From the NCBI RefSeq assembly GCF_009362735.1, contig NZ_WHNP01000019.1, forward strand, positions 62,001 through 126,000: a stretch of DNA of 64,000 bases, read 5' to 3'. Source of the DNA: Paraburkholderia franconis. Lineage in GTDB: Bacteria > Pseudomonadota > Gammaproteobacteria > Burkholderiales > Burkholderiaceae. Positions within the stretch are counted from its first letter, which is position 1, and each line of letters starts with the position of its first letter. Below are positions 8,765 through 16,480 of this stretch, in pieces. The notes under the pieces are model-generated. The model was not told where the DNA came from. It made no database searches and saw only the letters and a program-made list of their open reading frames with translations. The position numbers and the translations under genes were made by a program.

Positions 8765-10498
8765 ATGAGTGACGAAATCCAGATGCCCGCCACGTCGCGG
8801 CGCAATTTCATCAAGGCGGCAGGCGCGGGCACGGCGGCCGCCGCATTCGGCGCGGTGACGCTTTCCGCCAAAGCCGCCGATCAACTGAAATTCGACGCGG
8901 AATACGACATCGTCGTGTGCGGCGGCGGAGGCGGCGGCTTGCCCTGCGCGCTCTTTTCGCGCTGGCTCGGCAACCGCGTTGCAATTCTCGAGAAGGCGGG
9001 CAGCGTCGGCGGCACGGCGGCGAAAGCGGCCTTCTGGTACTGGGTGCCCAACAACGAGCCGATGCGTCGCGCGGGCATCGCCGATCCGAAGGACGATTAT
9101 CTGCGCTACGTCGCGCGTCTTTCGCGGCCCGAGCAATACGATCCCGCGCTGCCGAGGTTCGGCCTCTCCGAGTGGGAGTACGAGATGTGCGAAGCGATCT
9201 ACGACAGCGCATCGCCGGCGGCGGAATTGCTCGCATCGAAAGGCGCGCTGCCGTACCGGCACGAAGCGGCCGTCCCTGACTACTGGGCCGAGCTGCCCGA
9301 AAACAAGGCGCCGCGTGGCCGCGTACTGTTTCCGAAGGAAGGCTTGCCTAGCATGTCGGATGGCGGCCGCGTCGCGATTCGCACGATGAGCGCTGCCGCT
9401 CGGCGCGACGGCATCGATATCCGCACGGGTTATCGCGTGCAAAAAGTACTGGTCGATGCGAACGGCGCTGTGACGGGCGTCGAGGCGCTGACGGAAGAAG
9501 GCACGGTCTTTCGCGCGCGTGCAACGAAGGCCGTCGTGTTTGCAACGGGCGGCTTTACGCACGATCCGGAGTTGCGCAGGAATTTCCTCCACGGCGCCGT
9601 GTATGGCGGATGCGCGGCCGTCACCAACGAAGGCGACTTCGTTCGCATCTCAAGCGCATTCGACGTGCAGCTGCGCAACATGAACTACTCGTGGATGGCG
9701 CCGATCTCGCTCGACAAGGCCATTGCAAAGGACGGCTCGCTCTCCGGCATCTTCACGCCGACGGGCGATTCGATGCTGTACGTGAACCGGTATGGCAAGC
9801 GCGTCGTCAACGAGAAGCTCGCTTATAACGAAGTGTGCGCGACTTTCTCGCAATGGGACGGCTCGAAAGGCGAGTACCCGAATCTCGCGCTGATCTCGAT
9901 CTGGGATCAACAGGCGCAGGACCACTGCGCAAGCGACGACTACGGCAGCCTGATTGTGCCGTCCGGCTCGAACGACAGGCACGTGATGCGCGGCAACACA
10001 TTGCAGGAGCTGGCAAACGCCATTCGCGAGCGGCTTTCGAAGCATGCGAATGCTCTCGGCGGCATGCAGCTGAGCGACGACTTCGTGCAGAACCTCGATG
10101 CGACCATCAAGCGTTTCAACGGCTTTGCGAAGGCAGGCAAGGATGCAGATTTTCATCGCGGCGAACGCATCGTCGAAAAGCTGTTCAATGGACCCGTCCA
10201 GAAGAAGGCCGATCAGAAAAACGAAACGATGTACCCGCTCAACACGAAAGGACCGTACTACGCGGCGCTGATCGTCGCGGGCAATCTGGATACGAAGGGC
10301 GGCCCGAAGACGAATTCGCATGGCCAGGTGCTCGACGTGCGCGAGGTGCCCATCAAAGGTCTGTATGGCGTCGGCAATTGCGTCGCGTCGGCGTCGGCAC
10401 GCGCGTATTGGGCGGGCGGCGGCACGCTCGGACCGATCATCGCGTTCGCGTATCGCGCGGCGAACGCGGCGCACGCCGAGAACACTTCACGCGCATGA
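8765..10498 (+). CDS. Tat-exported FAD dehydrogenase, fumarate reductase/ketosteroid dehydrogenase fold
   Basis: 577 residues. Residues 11-17, SRRNFIK, are a consensus twin-arginine signal followed by an Ala-rich stretch and a cleavage-like SAKA. The FAD-binding dinucleotide motif has six glycines at 53-58 with Glu76, and GGTAAKAAFWYWVPNN follows, a close variant of the GGT-x-W-x-PNN motif of flavoproteins in the fumarate reductase/3-ketosteroid 1-dehydrogenase/urocanate reductase group. The C-terminal GNC then YWAGGGTLGPIIAFAYRAA closes the FAD site. Export to the periplasm and the next gene, a cytochrome c, indicate electrons go to the respiratory chain. The substrate is unknown. SD AGGAGAC precedes ATG 8765. 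Confidence 0.87.
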   Translation: MSDEIQMPATSRRNFIKAAGAGTAAAAFGAVTLSAKAADQLKFDAEYDIVVCGGGGGGLPCALFSRWLGNRVAILEKAGSVGGTAAKAAFWYWVPNNEPMRRAGIADPKDDYLRYVARLSRPEQYDPALPRFGLSEWEYEMCEAIYDSASPAAELLASKGALPYRHEAAVPDYWAELPENKAPRGRVLFPKEGLPSMSDGGRVAIRTMSAAARRDGIDIRTGYRVQKVLVDANGAVTGVEALTEEGTVFRARATKAVVFATGGFTHDPELRRNFLHGAVYGGCAAVTNEGDFVRISSAFDVQLRNMNYSWMAPISLDKAIAKDGSLSGIFTPTGDSMLYVNRYGKRVVNEKLAYNEVCATFSQWDGSKGEYPNLALISIWDQQAQDHCASDDYGSLIVPSGSNDRHVMRGNTLQELANAIRERLSKHANALGGMQLSDDFVQNLDATIKRFNGFAKAGKDADFHRGERIVEKLFNGPVQKKADQKNETMYPLNTKGPYYAALIVAGNLDTKGGPKTNSHGQVLDVREVPIKGLYGVGNCVASASARAYWAGGGTLGPIIAFAYRAANAAHAENTSRA

Positions 10499-10509
10499 CG
10501 GGAGGCAAG

Positions 10510-10914
10510 ATGAAACGCATCAGCACATTATCGATTGCGATCGGCACCTCGTTCGCGCTCATGAGCGCAGCGGGTTACGCTCAGGACTCGGCCGACCTTG
10601 CGGCTCTCGCCGCATCAGGAAAGAAGCTCGCGACCAACAACTGCGCGGTATGTCACACGTTCGGCAAGGGCGAGCCGAACGGACAGGGGCCGAACCTCTT
10701 TGGCATCGTCGGCAGGCCGATGGCTGCGCAGCCCGGCTTCAAGTACTCGGCGGGCATGCAGGCGGCTGCGTCGGGCAAGGTGTGGGACGAAAAATTGCTC
10801 GACGCGTGGCTCTCCGATACGCAGACCGTCGCGCCGGGCAACGCAATGACGTACTTCGAAGGCGACGATGCGCGTCGGCGAAAGATCATCGCGTATCTGA
10901 GCACGCTTCACTGA
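10510..10914 (+). CDS. Periplasmic c-type cytochrome
   Basis: 134 residues with a Sec signal peptide (cleavage near GYAQD), a CAVCH heme motif at Cys45/Cys48/His49 and a probable axial Met113 in PGNAMTY, giving a class I monoheme cytochrome c. It begins 11 bp after the flavoprotein stop with a strong GGAGG. It is the likely electron acceptor of the exported flavoprotein encoded just upstream. Confidence 0.92.
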   Translation: MKRISTLSIAIGTSFALMSAAGYAQDSADLAALAASGKKLATNNCAVCHTFGKGEPNGQGPNLFGIVGRPMAAQPGFKYSAGMQAAASGKVWDEKLLDAWLSDTQTVAPGNAMTYFEGDDARRRKIIAYLSTLH

Positions 10915-10933
10915 CATCAACAGGAGACTGAAC

Positions 10934-11365
10934 ATGGAAACCACCACGATGACGGATGAACAACGCAAGACCATTGCAATCGAATATTTGCGCAGGCTGG
11001 ACCGCGGCGTGTCCGTATTCGATCTCTTCGACGACCACGCGGAAGTGTATTTTCCGAAATGGGGCATTGCGTCGGGCCGCGCGTCGTTCGAGAAGCTTTT
11101 CACGGACCTCGGTTCGATCGTGTCGAAGTTCAAACACGATCTTGCCTATTTGAACGTGATTCAGCAGGGCGACATGGTGGTCGTCGAGGGCACGAGCTAC
11201 GGAACGAGCAAGGGCGGCGTCGACTGGCGCGCGGGCGTGTCGCATGCGGGGCGCTGGTGCGATGTGTTCGAGATCCGCGGCTTCAAGATTCAGCGGTGCT
11301 TTATTTACCTCGATCCGGATTATGAGGGTGCGGATACGGAGCGGTATCCGTGGTTGGCGCGGTAG
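10934..11365 (+). CDS. NTF2/SnoaL-like protein
   Basis: 143 residues with the NTF2-like cone fold signature: a helical start (RKTIAIEYLRRLDRGVSVFD), then LFDDHAEVYFP, a G-x-x-S-F-E-K-L-F helix and alternating strands ending DVFEIRGFKIQRCFIYLDP. No signal peptide, so it is cytosolic. SnoaL-like proteins act as isomerases, hydratases or cyclases on small or polycyclic substrates. It is the last gene of the operon, 19 bp after the cytochrome, with AGGAG upstream. A polycyclic or steroid-like substrate would suit both this fold and the flavoprotein, but that is inference. Confidence 0.8.
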   Translation: METTTMTDEQRKTIAIEYLRRLDRGVSVFDLFDDHAEVYFPKWGIASGRASFEKLFTDLGSIVSKFKHDLAYLNVIQQGDMVVVEGTSYGTSKGGVDWRAGVSHAGRWCDVFEIRGFKIQRCFIYLDPDYEGADTERYPWLAR

Positions 11366-11383
11366 GGGCCTCTCGTGGCAGGA

Positions 11384-11406
11384 GGGCAGCGTCGCTGCCC
11401 TTCGTT
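11384..11406 (+). terminator. Hairpin after the NTF2 gene
   Basis: Perfect 7-bp inverted repeat GGGCAGC (11384-11390), loop GTC, GCTGCCC (11394-11400), followed by TTCGTT. It lies 19 bp past the stop. The T-tract is weak, so termination may be partial. Confidence 0.55.
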
Positions 11407-11487
11407 GCGCGTCGCAATTGATGCTTGTGTGGTTTCCGCTCGCATGACGCTCGCATATTTTCGCCATTTATTTTCGATTTTTGTCGT

Positions 11488-11516
11488 CGGCTGCGGAGCT
11501 AAGATCATCGCAGCCG
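11488..11516 (+). promoter_or_regulatory. Leader inverted repeat before the acyltransferase gene
   Basis: CGGCTGCG (11488-11495), 13 bases, CGCAGCCG (11509-11516): a perfect 8-bp inverted repeat ending 24 bp before the ATG at 11541, preceded by an AT-rich stretch. It could be a leader hairpin or an operator. It is not a terminator, since no T-run follows. Confidence 0.5.
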
Positions 11517-11540
11517 AAAATAGAAAAGAGGCGGAGAGAA

Positions 11541-12689
11541 ATGGCGAGCACGTTGAAGCTGTCTGCGTCTGCGGGCGCGAGCAAGTCGTCGAAGATAGAC
11601 GCCATTCGATTTCTCGCAGCCTTCTGGGTGCTGATGTACCACTTTCGGCCGCCGGCGTTCAAGGAACTGCTGCCGCATCAGCTTGGCTCTTTGGGCGGCG
11701 CATTGTGGTCAGGATCGACAGCGCTGTTTGCAGGGCCTGCCGCCGTCATCGTGTTCTTCGTGATTTCCGGTTATTGCATTCATAGTGCGTATCACCGGGA
11801 TGTGGCGCTCAAGCCCGTCAACTATTACGCGTCGCGCTTCATTCGCATCGGCTTGCCGCTGGTGATCCTGTTGTGCGTGGTTCAGCCGCTGCCGACAGGG
11901 CAAAACTATCTGGAATCCGTGCTGTGGTCGCTCTACTGCGAGATGGTCTATTACGCGGTGTACCCGATCTTGCGGCCGCGGTTTCGCTATATCGGCGAAA
12001 TGATCGTCGGCACTGCGATGGCGGCGGCCGTGATGGTGGCATCGGTGCGCCTCTTCGGACATCCCGCTTGTCACGGCTGCGTCTACGAGACGTATGGCGT
12101 TTCGGGTACCGCGCTGCTGTACGCGGCGGGCTGGATTTCCGGCTGCATGATTGCGGAGACGCAGCGTAACGCCGCGCGGTTCCAGGTTCGCGGCGCCTAT
12201 TCGCCGCTTACGATGACGATCGAGCGAGGCCTTGCGCGAAGCACCCGCTGTTTTGCGAACCATCTCGTCGCGCTGAGAGTGGCAGTCGTCACGTCGGGCG
12301 CGGCCATCATGATCCTGCTATCCGGATCGAGCCTCAAACCGGCGATGTTGCCGCTGATCACACCCGACATCACGCTTTCGCTGTTCCAGTTTCTTGCGGC
12401 GGTCTGGATTGCGGCGGAGACGGCCACGCCTTCGCAATCCGGCGTCTGGTCCCGAATGGCCGCGTTGGGTGCGTGGTCCTATAGCCTCTATCTTTGTCAC
12501 AAGACTGCGCTTGCGTTGCTTGAAGTAGCGGGACTCGACGGTACGTCACGGTTTGCATGGTTCGTCGAAGTGCCGTTGGCGTTCGTCATCAGCTATGCGT
12601 TCTATCGGATGATCGAACGGCCTTCGCATCTGGTTTCACAGCGGCTGCGCAAATACACGCCCGACGCGCCGGCCGCACCCGCCGCGTAA
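11541..12689 (+). CDS. Acyltransferase 3 family membrane protein
   Basis: 382 residues with about ten transmembrane helices. KIDAIRFLAAFWVLMYHF is the first-helix signature of acyltransferase 3 proteins (OafA/ExoZ type), including the catalytic His in MYHF. The motif SGYCIHSAYHR and then VNYYASRFIRI (the family R-x-x-R-I pattern) follow. Such enzymes transfer acetyl or other acyl groups from acyl-CoA to extracytoplasmic sugars. It lies about 7 kb upstream of the EPS genes, so EPS O-acetylation is a reasonable but unproved role. ATG with GGAG eight bases upstream; an alternative upstream ATG lacks an RBS. Confidence 0.88.
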   Translation: MASTLKLSASAGASKSSKIDAIRFLAAFWVLMYHFRPPAFKELLPHQLGSLGGALWSGSTALFAGPAAVIVFFVISGYCIHSAYHRDVALKPVNYYASRFIRIGLPLVILLCVVQPLPTGQNYLESVLWSLYCEMVYYAVYPILRPRFRYIGEMIVGTAMAAAVMVASVRLFGHPACHGCVYETYGVSGTALLYAAGWISGCMIAETQRNAARFQVRGAYSPLTMTIERGLARSTRCFANHLVALRVAVVTSGAAIMILLSGSSLKPAMLPLITPDITLSLFQFLAAVWIAAETATPSQSGVWSRMAALGAWSYSLYLCHKTALALLEVAGLDGTSRFAWFVEVPLAFVISYAFYRMIERPSHLVSQRLRKYTPDAPAAPAA

Positions 12690-12699
12690 AGCACGTGCG

Positions 12700-14616
12700 T
12701 CACGGCGTCCAGCGATAGACGATGATGCTAGAGCCGTTGTAGTTGTCCTTCGTGACCACGTATTCGCCTGTTGACCGGAGGTAGGCTCTCAGCCCATACA
12801 TCGAGTCCACATCGTTGCCCACGTCCACCGTGCCGGGGCTCGAGTTGGTCAGCGTGGCATCGAGATGGCCCGTAGTGAGATTGAATGCGTCGATATTGGG
12901 CACGGTATGCACGTATCCGACGAAGAGATAGTTGCCCGCTGCCGTAATCGACTTCGGGTTGGCGCTCGTCAGATTGATCACCGGGTCGGGCTTGGTTGTG
13001 TTGCCCGCGCTCCAGCCGTGATACACCTCGATTCGCGCTTGTATCGCGGTCCAGTCCGGGCTTCCCGCGATGCCCTGCGCAAGGATCATGGTGTCGGTAT
13101 CCGCGAGATAGACGATGCGCGTCAACGGACGGATGCTCTGCGGAATCGGCAGCGCGATGCCTGGGCCCCACATGGGCTTGCCATTGCCGTCGAAGCCCGT
13201 CAGCGGATAGTGATAGAGGTGATTCGTTCTATCGAGACCGGCCCACACGTCGCCTTTGCTGTCGATGCAAAAGCCCCCCGTGATCGGCCGCGTCGTATTG
13301 AACGTGGGCCCCGGAATCGATCCATCGGGTGTGGCGATGTAGCCTTTGGCCGGATCGAAATGAAAGAAGTAGAAGATCGCGGGGTTCTGCCCGGACGCAA
13401 CGAGAATCCGATTGCCGCCGACACTGACGAGCTGGCCGAAGTGCTCGTTGCGTTGCGTGTCGTTCACGTTGAGCCGGGGGTCATCCGGATAGCTGAACGG
13501 ATCGACGGTATTCGCGACGAAAGTGCCGCCCGTAGTGCCCGTATAGATGTTGGTGCCGCTGTAGAAATAGGCGCCATCCGTCGCAGGGTCGGGTGCAGCG
13601 ACTGCCTCGAAGTTGAGGGACTGGAGTTTCCATTGCAGGTTGCCGGCGCTGTCATATGCGTGAATATCGGTGCCGCCGTTGCGACCGAGATCCCATCCGC
13701 CGCCCCACGGGTTATTGAGTACATACAGATTGCCGGCTGAGTCCTTGCCGATGCCGGTAATGCGCGTGAAGCGCTTGTCGCCCACCTGGCCTTTGATGCC
13801 CGACGTGGTGTCGAGATAGCCACCCTGAACGCCGAATGTGCCGACAAGCGTCGGCGGGCCCGAAACGTCATAGAGCTTGATGTTCATATCGGGGCCTTCG
13901 TCGCCGACCATCAGCCGATTGGACGACGCATCGAAATACAACGCGGACGGACGCGACGTCACGGGCATCTGGATGGTATTGAGCGGCGCGCCTGCCGGAC
14001 TGAATTCGGCGATGACGCCTGCGCTCTCACGGGCGACCCAGACGTTACCCGCGCTATCCAGCGCGAGTGCGCCGGGACTCGTCACGCCGATGTCCTGTTG
14101 CCAGACGCCGTCCGTCGTGAAGACGCGGACGCGATTGGCGAAAAAGTCGCTCGCATACAGCAGCGAGCCGGCCGTTGCAAGCCCGGTGATCGCGTCGGCC
14201 CGGCTGACCTTGTTCCACGTGCTGACGTTGATGACGAGATCGCGTTGACGCGTTGCCCGGTTATATCGTCCGACGGCCCCGCTTCCATACGAGCTGCCGG
14301 ACTGCATCGCCGCGAAGATCGCGGTGGCGTTGCCCGTAATCGCACCGCCCTGAAGCTCGTTGTGGATGCCGATGGAGCCGAGGCTTTGCCCATTCTGATA
14401 GACCGCGATTCCGCCTTCGTTTTCGTCCCAGAAGGAAGCCGTATAAATGACGCCTTCGGGCGCGACCCACATCGAGCGCGCGGCATTGCCTACGTGCGAC
14501 GCCAGCGTTCCGAACGTGTTCGCGAGCCAGTCGGTGGTGTACTGCGCATGACAAACTGTGGCGATCAATGCGATCACGGCGCCAAAGAATGCATGCTGGA
14601 TTCGCTTCGTGCTCAT
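12700..14616 (-). CDS. Secreted NHL/SMP-30-type beta-propeller protein
   Basis: 638 residues with a Sec signal peptide (MSTKRIQHAFFGAVIALIAT, then CHAQ). The body has repeated blocks of the type G-x-A-x-D-S-A-G-N-V/L-W/Y-V (for example ALALDSAGNVWVARE and GKDSAGNLYVLNN), which are NHL or SMP-30 propeller blades. No catalytic motif is visible. It is predicted periplasmic or extracellular and could bind carbohydrate or another partner. It is convergent with the acyltransferase gene with only 10 bp between stops. The start at 14616 gives a clean signal peptide and has GGAG ten bases upstream; a 17-residue-longer ORF lacks this. Confidence 0.8.
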   Translation of the reverse strand: MSTKRIQHAFFGAVIALIATVCHAQYTTDWLANTFGTLASHVGNAARSMWVAPEGVIYTASFWDENEGGIAVYQNGQSLGSIGIHNELQGGAITGNATAIFAAMQSGSSYGSGAVGRYNRATRQRDLVINVSTWNKVSRADAITGLATAGSLLYASDFFANRVRVFTTDGVWQQDIGVTSPGALALDSAGNVWVARESAGVIAEFSPAGAPLNTIQMPVTSRPSALYFDASSNRLMVGDEGPDMNIKLYDVSGPPTLVGTFGVQGGYLDTTSGIKGQVGDKRFTRITGIGKDSAGNLYVLNNPWGGGWDLGRNGGTDIHAYDSAGNLQWKLQSLNFEAVAAPDPATDGAYFYSGTNIYTGTTGGTFVANTVDPFSYPDDPRLNVNDTQRNEHFGQLVSVGGNRILVASGQNPAIFYFFHFDPAKGYIATPDGSIPGPTFNTTRPITGGFCIDSKGDVWAGLDRTNHLYHYPLTGFDGNGKPMWGPGIALPIPQSIRPLTRIVYLADTDTMILAQGIAGSPDWTAIQARIEVYHGWSAGNTTKPDPVINLTSANPKSITAAGNYLFVGYVHTVPNIDAFNLTTGHLDATLTNSSPGTVDVGNDVDSMYGLRAYLRSTGEYVVTKDNYNGSSIIVYRWTP

Positions 14617-14929
14617 CTGCGTTGTTCTCCCTACAGCAGTTCTTTGGAAAGAGTGATCCCTCACCATTCGTTACTGGTCGCTCGCAATGACAGGTATTTT
14701 AGTTTGCCAATGTGTCGATATGAGTGCGATATCGCAACTAATGCTGCGTGCATCGTTGCAGGTGCAACGTGTGTGATTGCGTTGGGGGAAAGGGGCGGTG
14801 GTTTCAGCGGTGATCGCGCTTATTGTGCCGCTTATGTGGAGCGGCACGCGATCCAGCGGGTCGAGCAAGGCGTATGTTCTCCGATGCCGTTGGGCATAGG
14901 TCCTTGCTCGCGAGGGTATGTCGATACGA
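14617..14929. promoter_or_regulatory. Upstream region of the NHL gene with two palindromes
   Basis: No gene. Two short dyads are present: GCGATATCGC at 14726-14735 (perfect 10 bp) and CGTTGCA-GG-TGCAACG at 14754-14769 (7-bp arms). Both lie 110-155 bp upstream of the minus-strand NHL start and may be operators. Confidence 0.4.
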
Positions 14930-15109
14930 TCAGAACGTGTGACGCATGTCCACGGTAACGGCGACTGGCGTGTTGGTCGCCGATGGCGACAATGTGTTGA
15001 TCATCGCGTGCGAGAGCACCGAATCTGCGGGTGCGCCGTGCACGTTCTGGTAGACGCCTTCGAGATAGAAGTCGGTGCGCTTGCTCAACGCATAGTCGGT
15101 TTGACGCGT
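14930..15109 (-). pseudogene. Remnant of a Gram-negative porin C-terminus
   Basis: Read on the minus strand, this stretch gives RQTDYALSKRTDFYLEGVYQ and ends VAVTVDMRHTF before a TGA at 14930-14932. That is the C-terminal end of beta-proteobacterial general porins, including the final aromatic residue. Only about 59 codons remain; no homology is visible upstream of about 15109 and no start exists in frame. It is a decayed fragment of a deleted porin gene. Confidence 0.8.
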
Positions 15110-15547
15110 CGTACAAATGGATCGCGCAAAAACGTTGGGCTTTCAATTCTCCGACGGCACAGTGAATGACAGAAATATGGGCTTACATTTTGGCTATATT
15201 TGTTGAATGTTTGGTCTGCTTTTGCTCTTCATTGCATGAGGCAATCGCCATTACGATGGTCGGTCTCACCACCGCGTGAGCCGGGAAGCGAGCCAGTCAG
15301 GCGTGTGCGCGATCCCGGACAGGCATCGACAACCAAATGGAGGCGTTGTACACAAGAAGCTCGCCCGACTGGCCGTTCAGGAACAAAAATGGCTACCACG
15401 AGAAAGCACGGCAGCGGACGGGTTTGCGCGTAGCAGGCTAAGGTCGAGGTCCAGTCGCAGTGCGCGTCGGCGACGCGCATGAGCACCGGGATCTCCACTT
15501 TCTGCCTGTCTTCTTGCTATTGCTACGAATCCGGTGGTACTACAACA
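15110..15547. other. Non-coding stretch upstream of the PAP2 gene
   Basis: No convincing gene in 440 bp. The first part (15165-15235) is AT-rich and may hold a promoter; short ORFs here show no family features. Confidence 0.3.
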
Positions 15548-16240
15548 ATGATTACCTTCGATACAACCATCGAGACATATCTCGCGCACCTGAATCTCGG
15601 TCCGCTGCCGAGCCTTGCGATGAGAGCCCTCACCGATATGTACACGTTCAGAGGGCTCGTGCTCATCCCGATCCTATGGTGGATCTGGTTCAAGCCCGGT
15701 GAGCGGCAGGAATGGCAGCGCGAAGTGGTCATCGCAACCGTTGCGAGCAGCTTACTGGCGCTTGCCGTTGGACGACTGCTCGCCGACTGCCTGCCGTTTC
15801 GGGTACGTCCTGTCTACAATACTGAATTGCATTTGCAATTCGCGACAGGTTCTTTGCATGACGCTATGCTTTCGAACTGGAGCTCGTTTCCGAGCGACCA
15901 CGCGATGCTATGGATGTCGGTCGCGACGGGCGTTTTTATCGTCTCGCGCTTCGCGGGAGCACTCGTATTTCTGTATACGGCCATTTTCATCTGCTTTCCG
16001 CGCGCTTACTTCGGCTTTCACTATCCGACTGACCTGCTCGCGGGTACGGCAATTGGAATTGCTATTACTTATCTGATGACGCGGACCCCCGTCCGGACGC
16101 GTTATGCAACGCCATCGTTGCAATGGATGGAGCGCTATCCGGGGCCTTCCTCGATGCTGGCGTTCATTCTGTGCTTCGAGCTCGTCACGCAATTCGATGA
16201 ACTCCGCAGAATTGCGAGTGTGGCTTCAAAGGCGCTTTGA
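15548..16240 (+). CDS. PAP2-family phosphatase
   Basis: 230 residues with about six transmembrane helices. The PAP2 motifs are LPFRVRP (motif 1 with the RP pair; the first Lys is replaced), SFPSDHAML (motif 2, P-S-D-H in place of P-S-G-H) and RAYFGFHYPTDLLAG (motif 3, R-x5-H-x3-D). The family dephosphorylates undecaprenyl pyrophosphate or related lipid phosphates on the periplasmic face. Next to glycan genes it could recycle the undecaprenyl carrier. The ATG at 15548 is preferred over an in-frame start 69 bp upstream because it begins at the first helix; neither has a strong RBS. Confidence 0.82.
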   Translation: MITFDTTIETYLAHLNLGPLPSLAMRALTDMYTFRGLVLIPILWWIWFKPGERQEWQREVVIATVASSLLALAVGRLLADCLPFRVRPVYNTELHLQFATGSLHDAMLSNWSSFPSDHAMLWMSVATGVFIVSRFAGALVFLYTAIFICFPRAYFGFHYPTDLLAGTAIGIAITYLMTRTPVRTRYATPSLQWMERYPGPSSMLAFILCFELVTQFDELRRIASVASKAL

Positions 16241-16480
16241 ATGCGGCCAGCGCTCCACGCGAACGAGTCTCATTGATAGCGAGCCCATTGCAGTCGTCGT
16301 GCAAGGTAAAGAAAGAATTTGCACTCTCTACAGGGCATTTTTTCAATGCGCCGTGAAATAACTAATTCAAGCCACGACGGCTGATCTGCGTTCGGATGGC
16401 ACAGATACTGCATTTCCTCGCTTCGTGCATTGCCTGCCCATCGGCGCACATGACACGAGCTGCAATCGGGGAGGGTCGCG

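Noticed and set aside
15200..15482. Possible transposase remnant
   Set aside because: Short ORFs here gave no transposase motif in any frame, and no terminal inverted repeats were seen.
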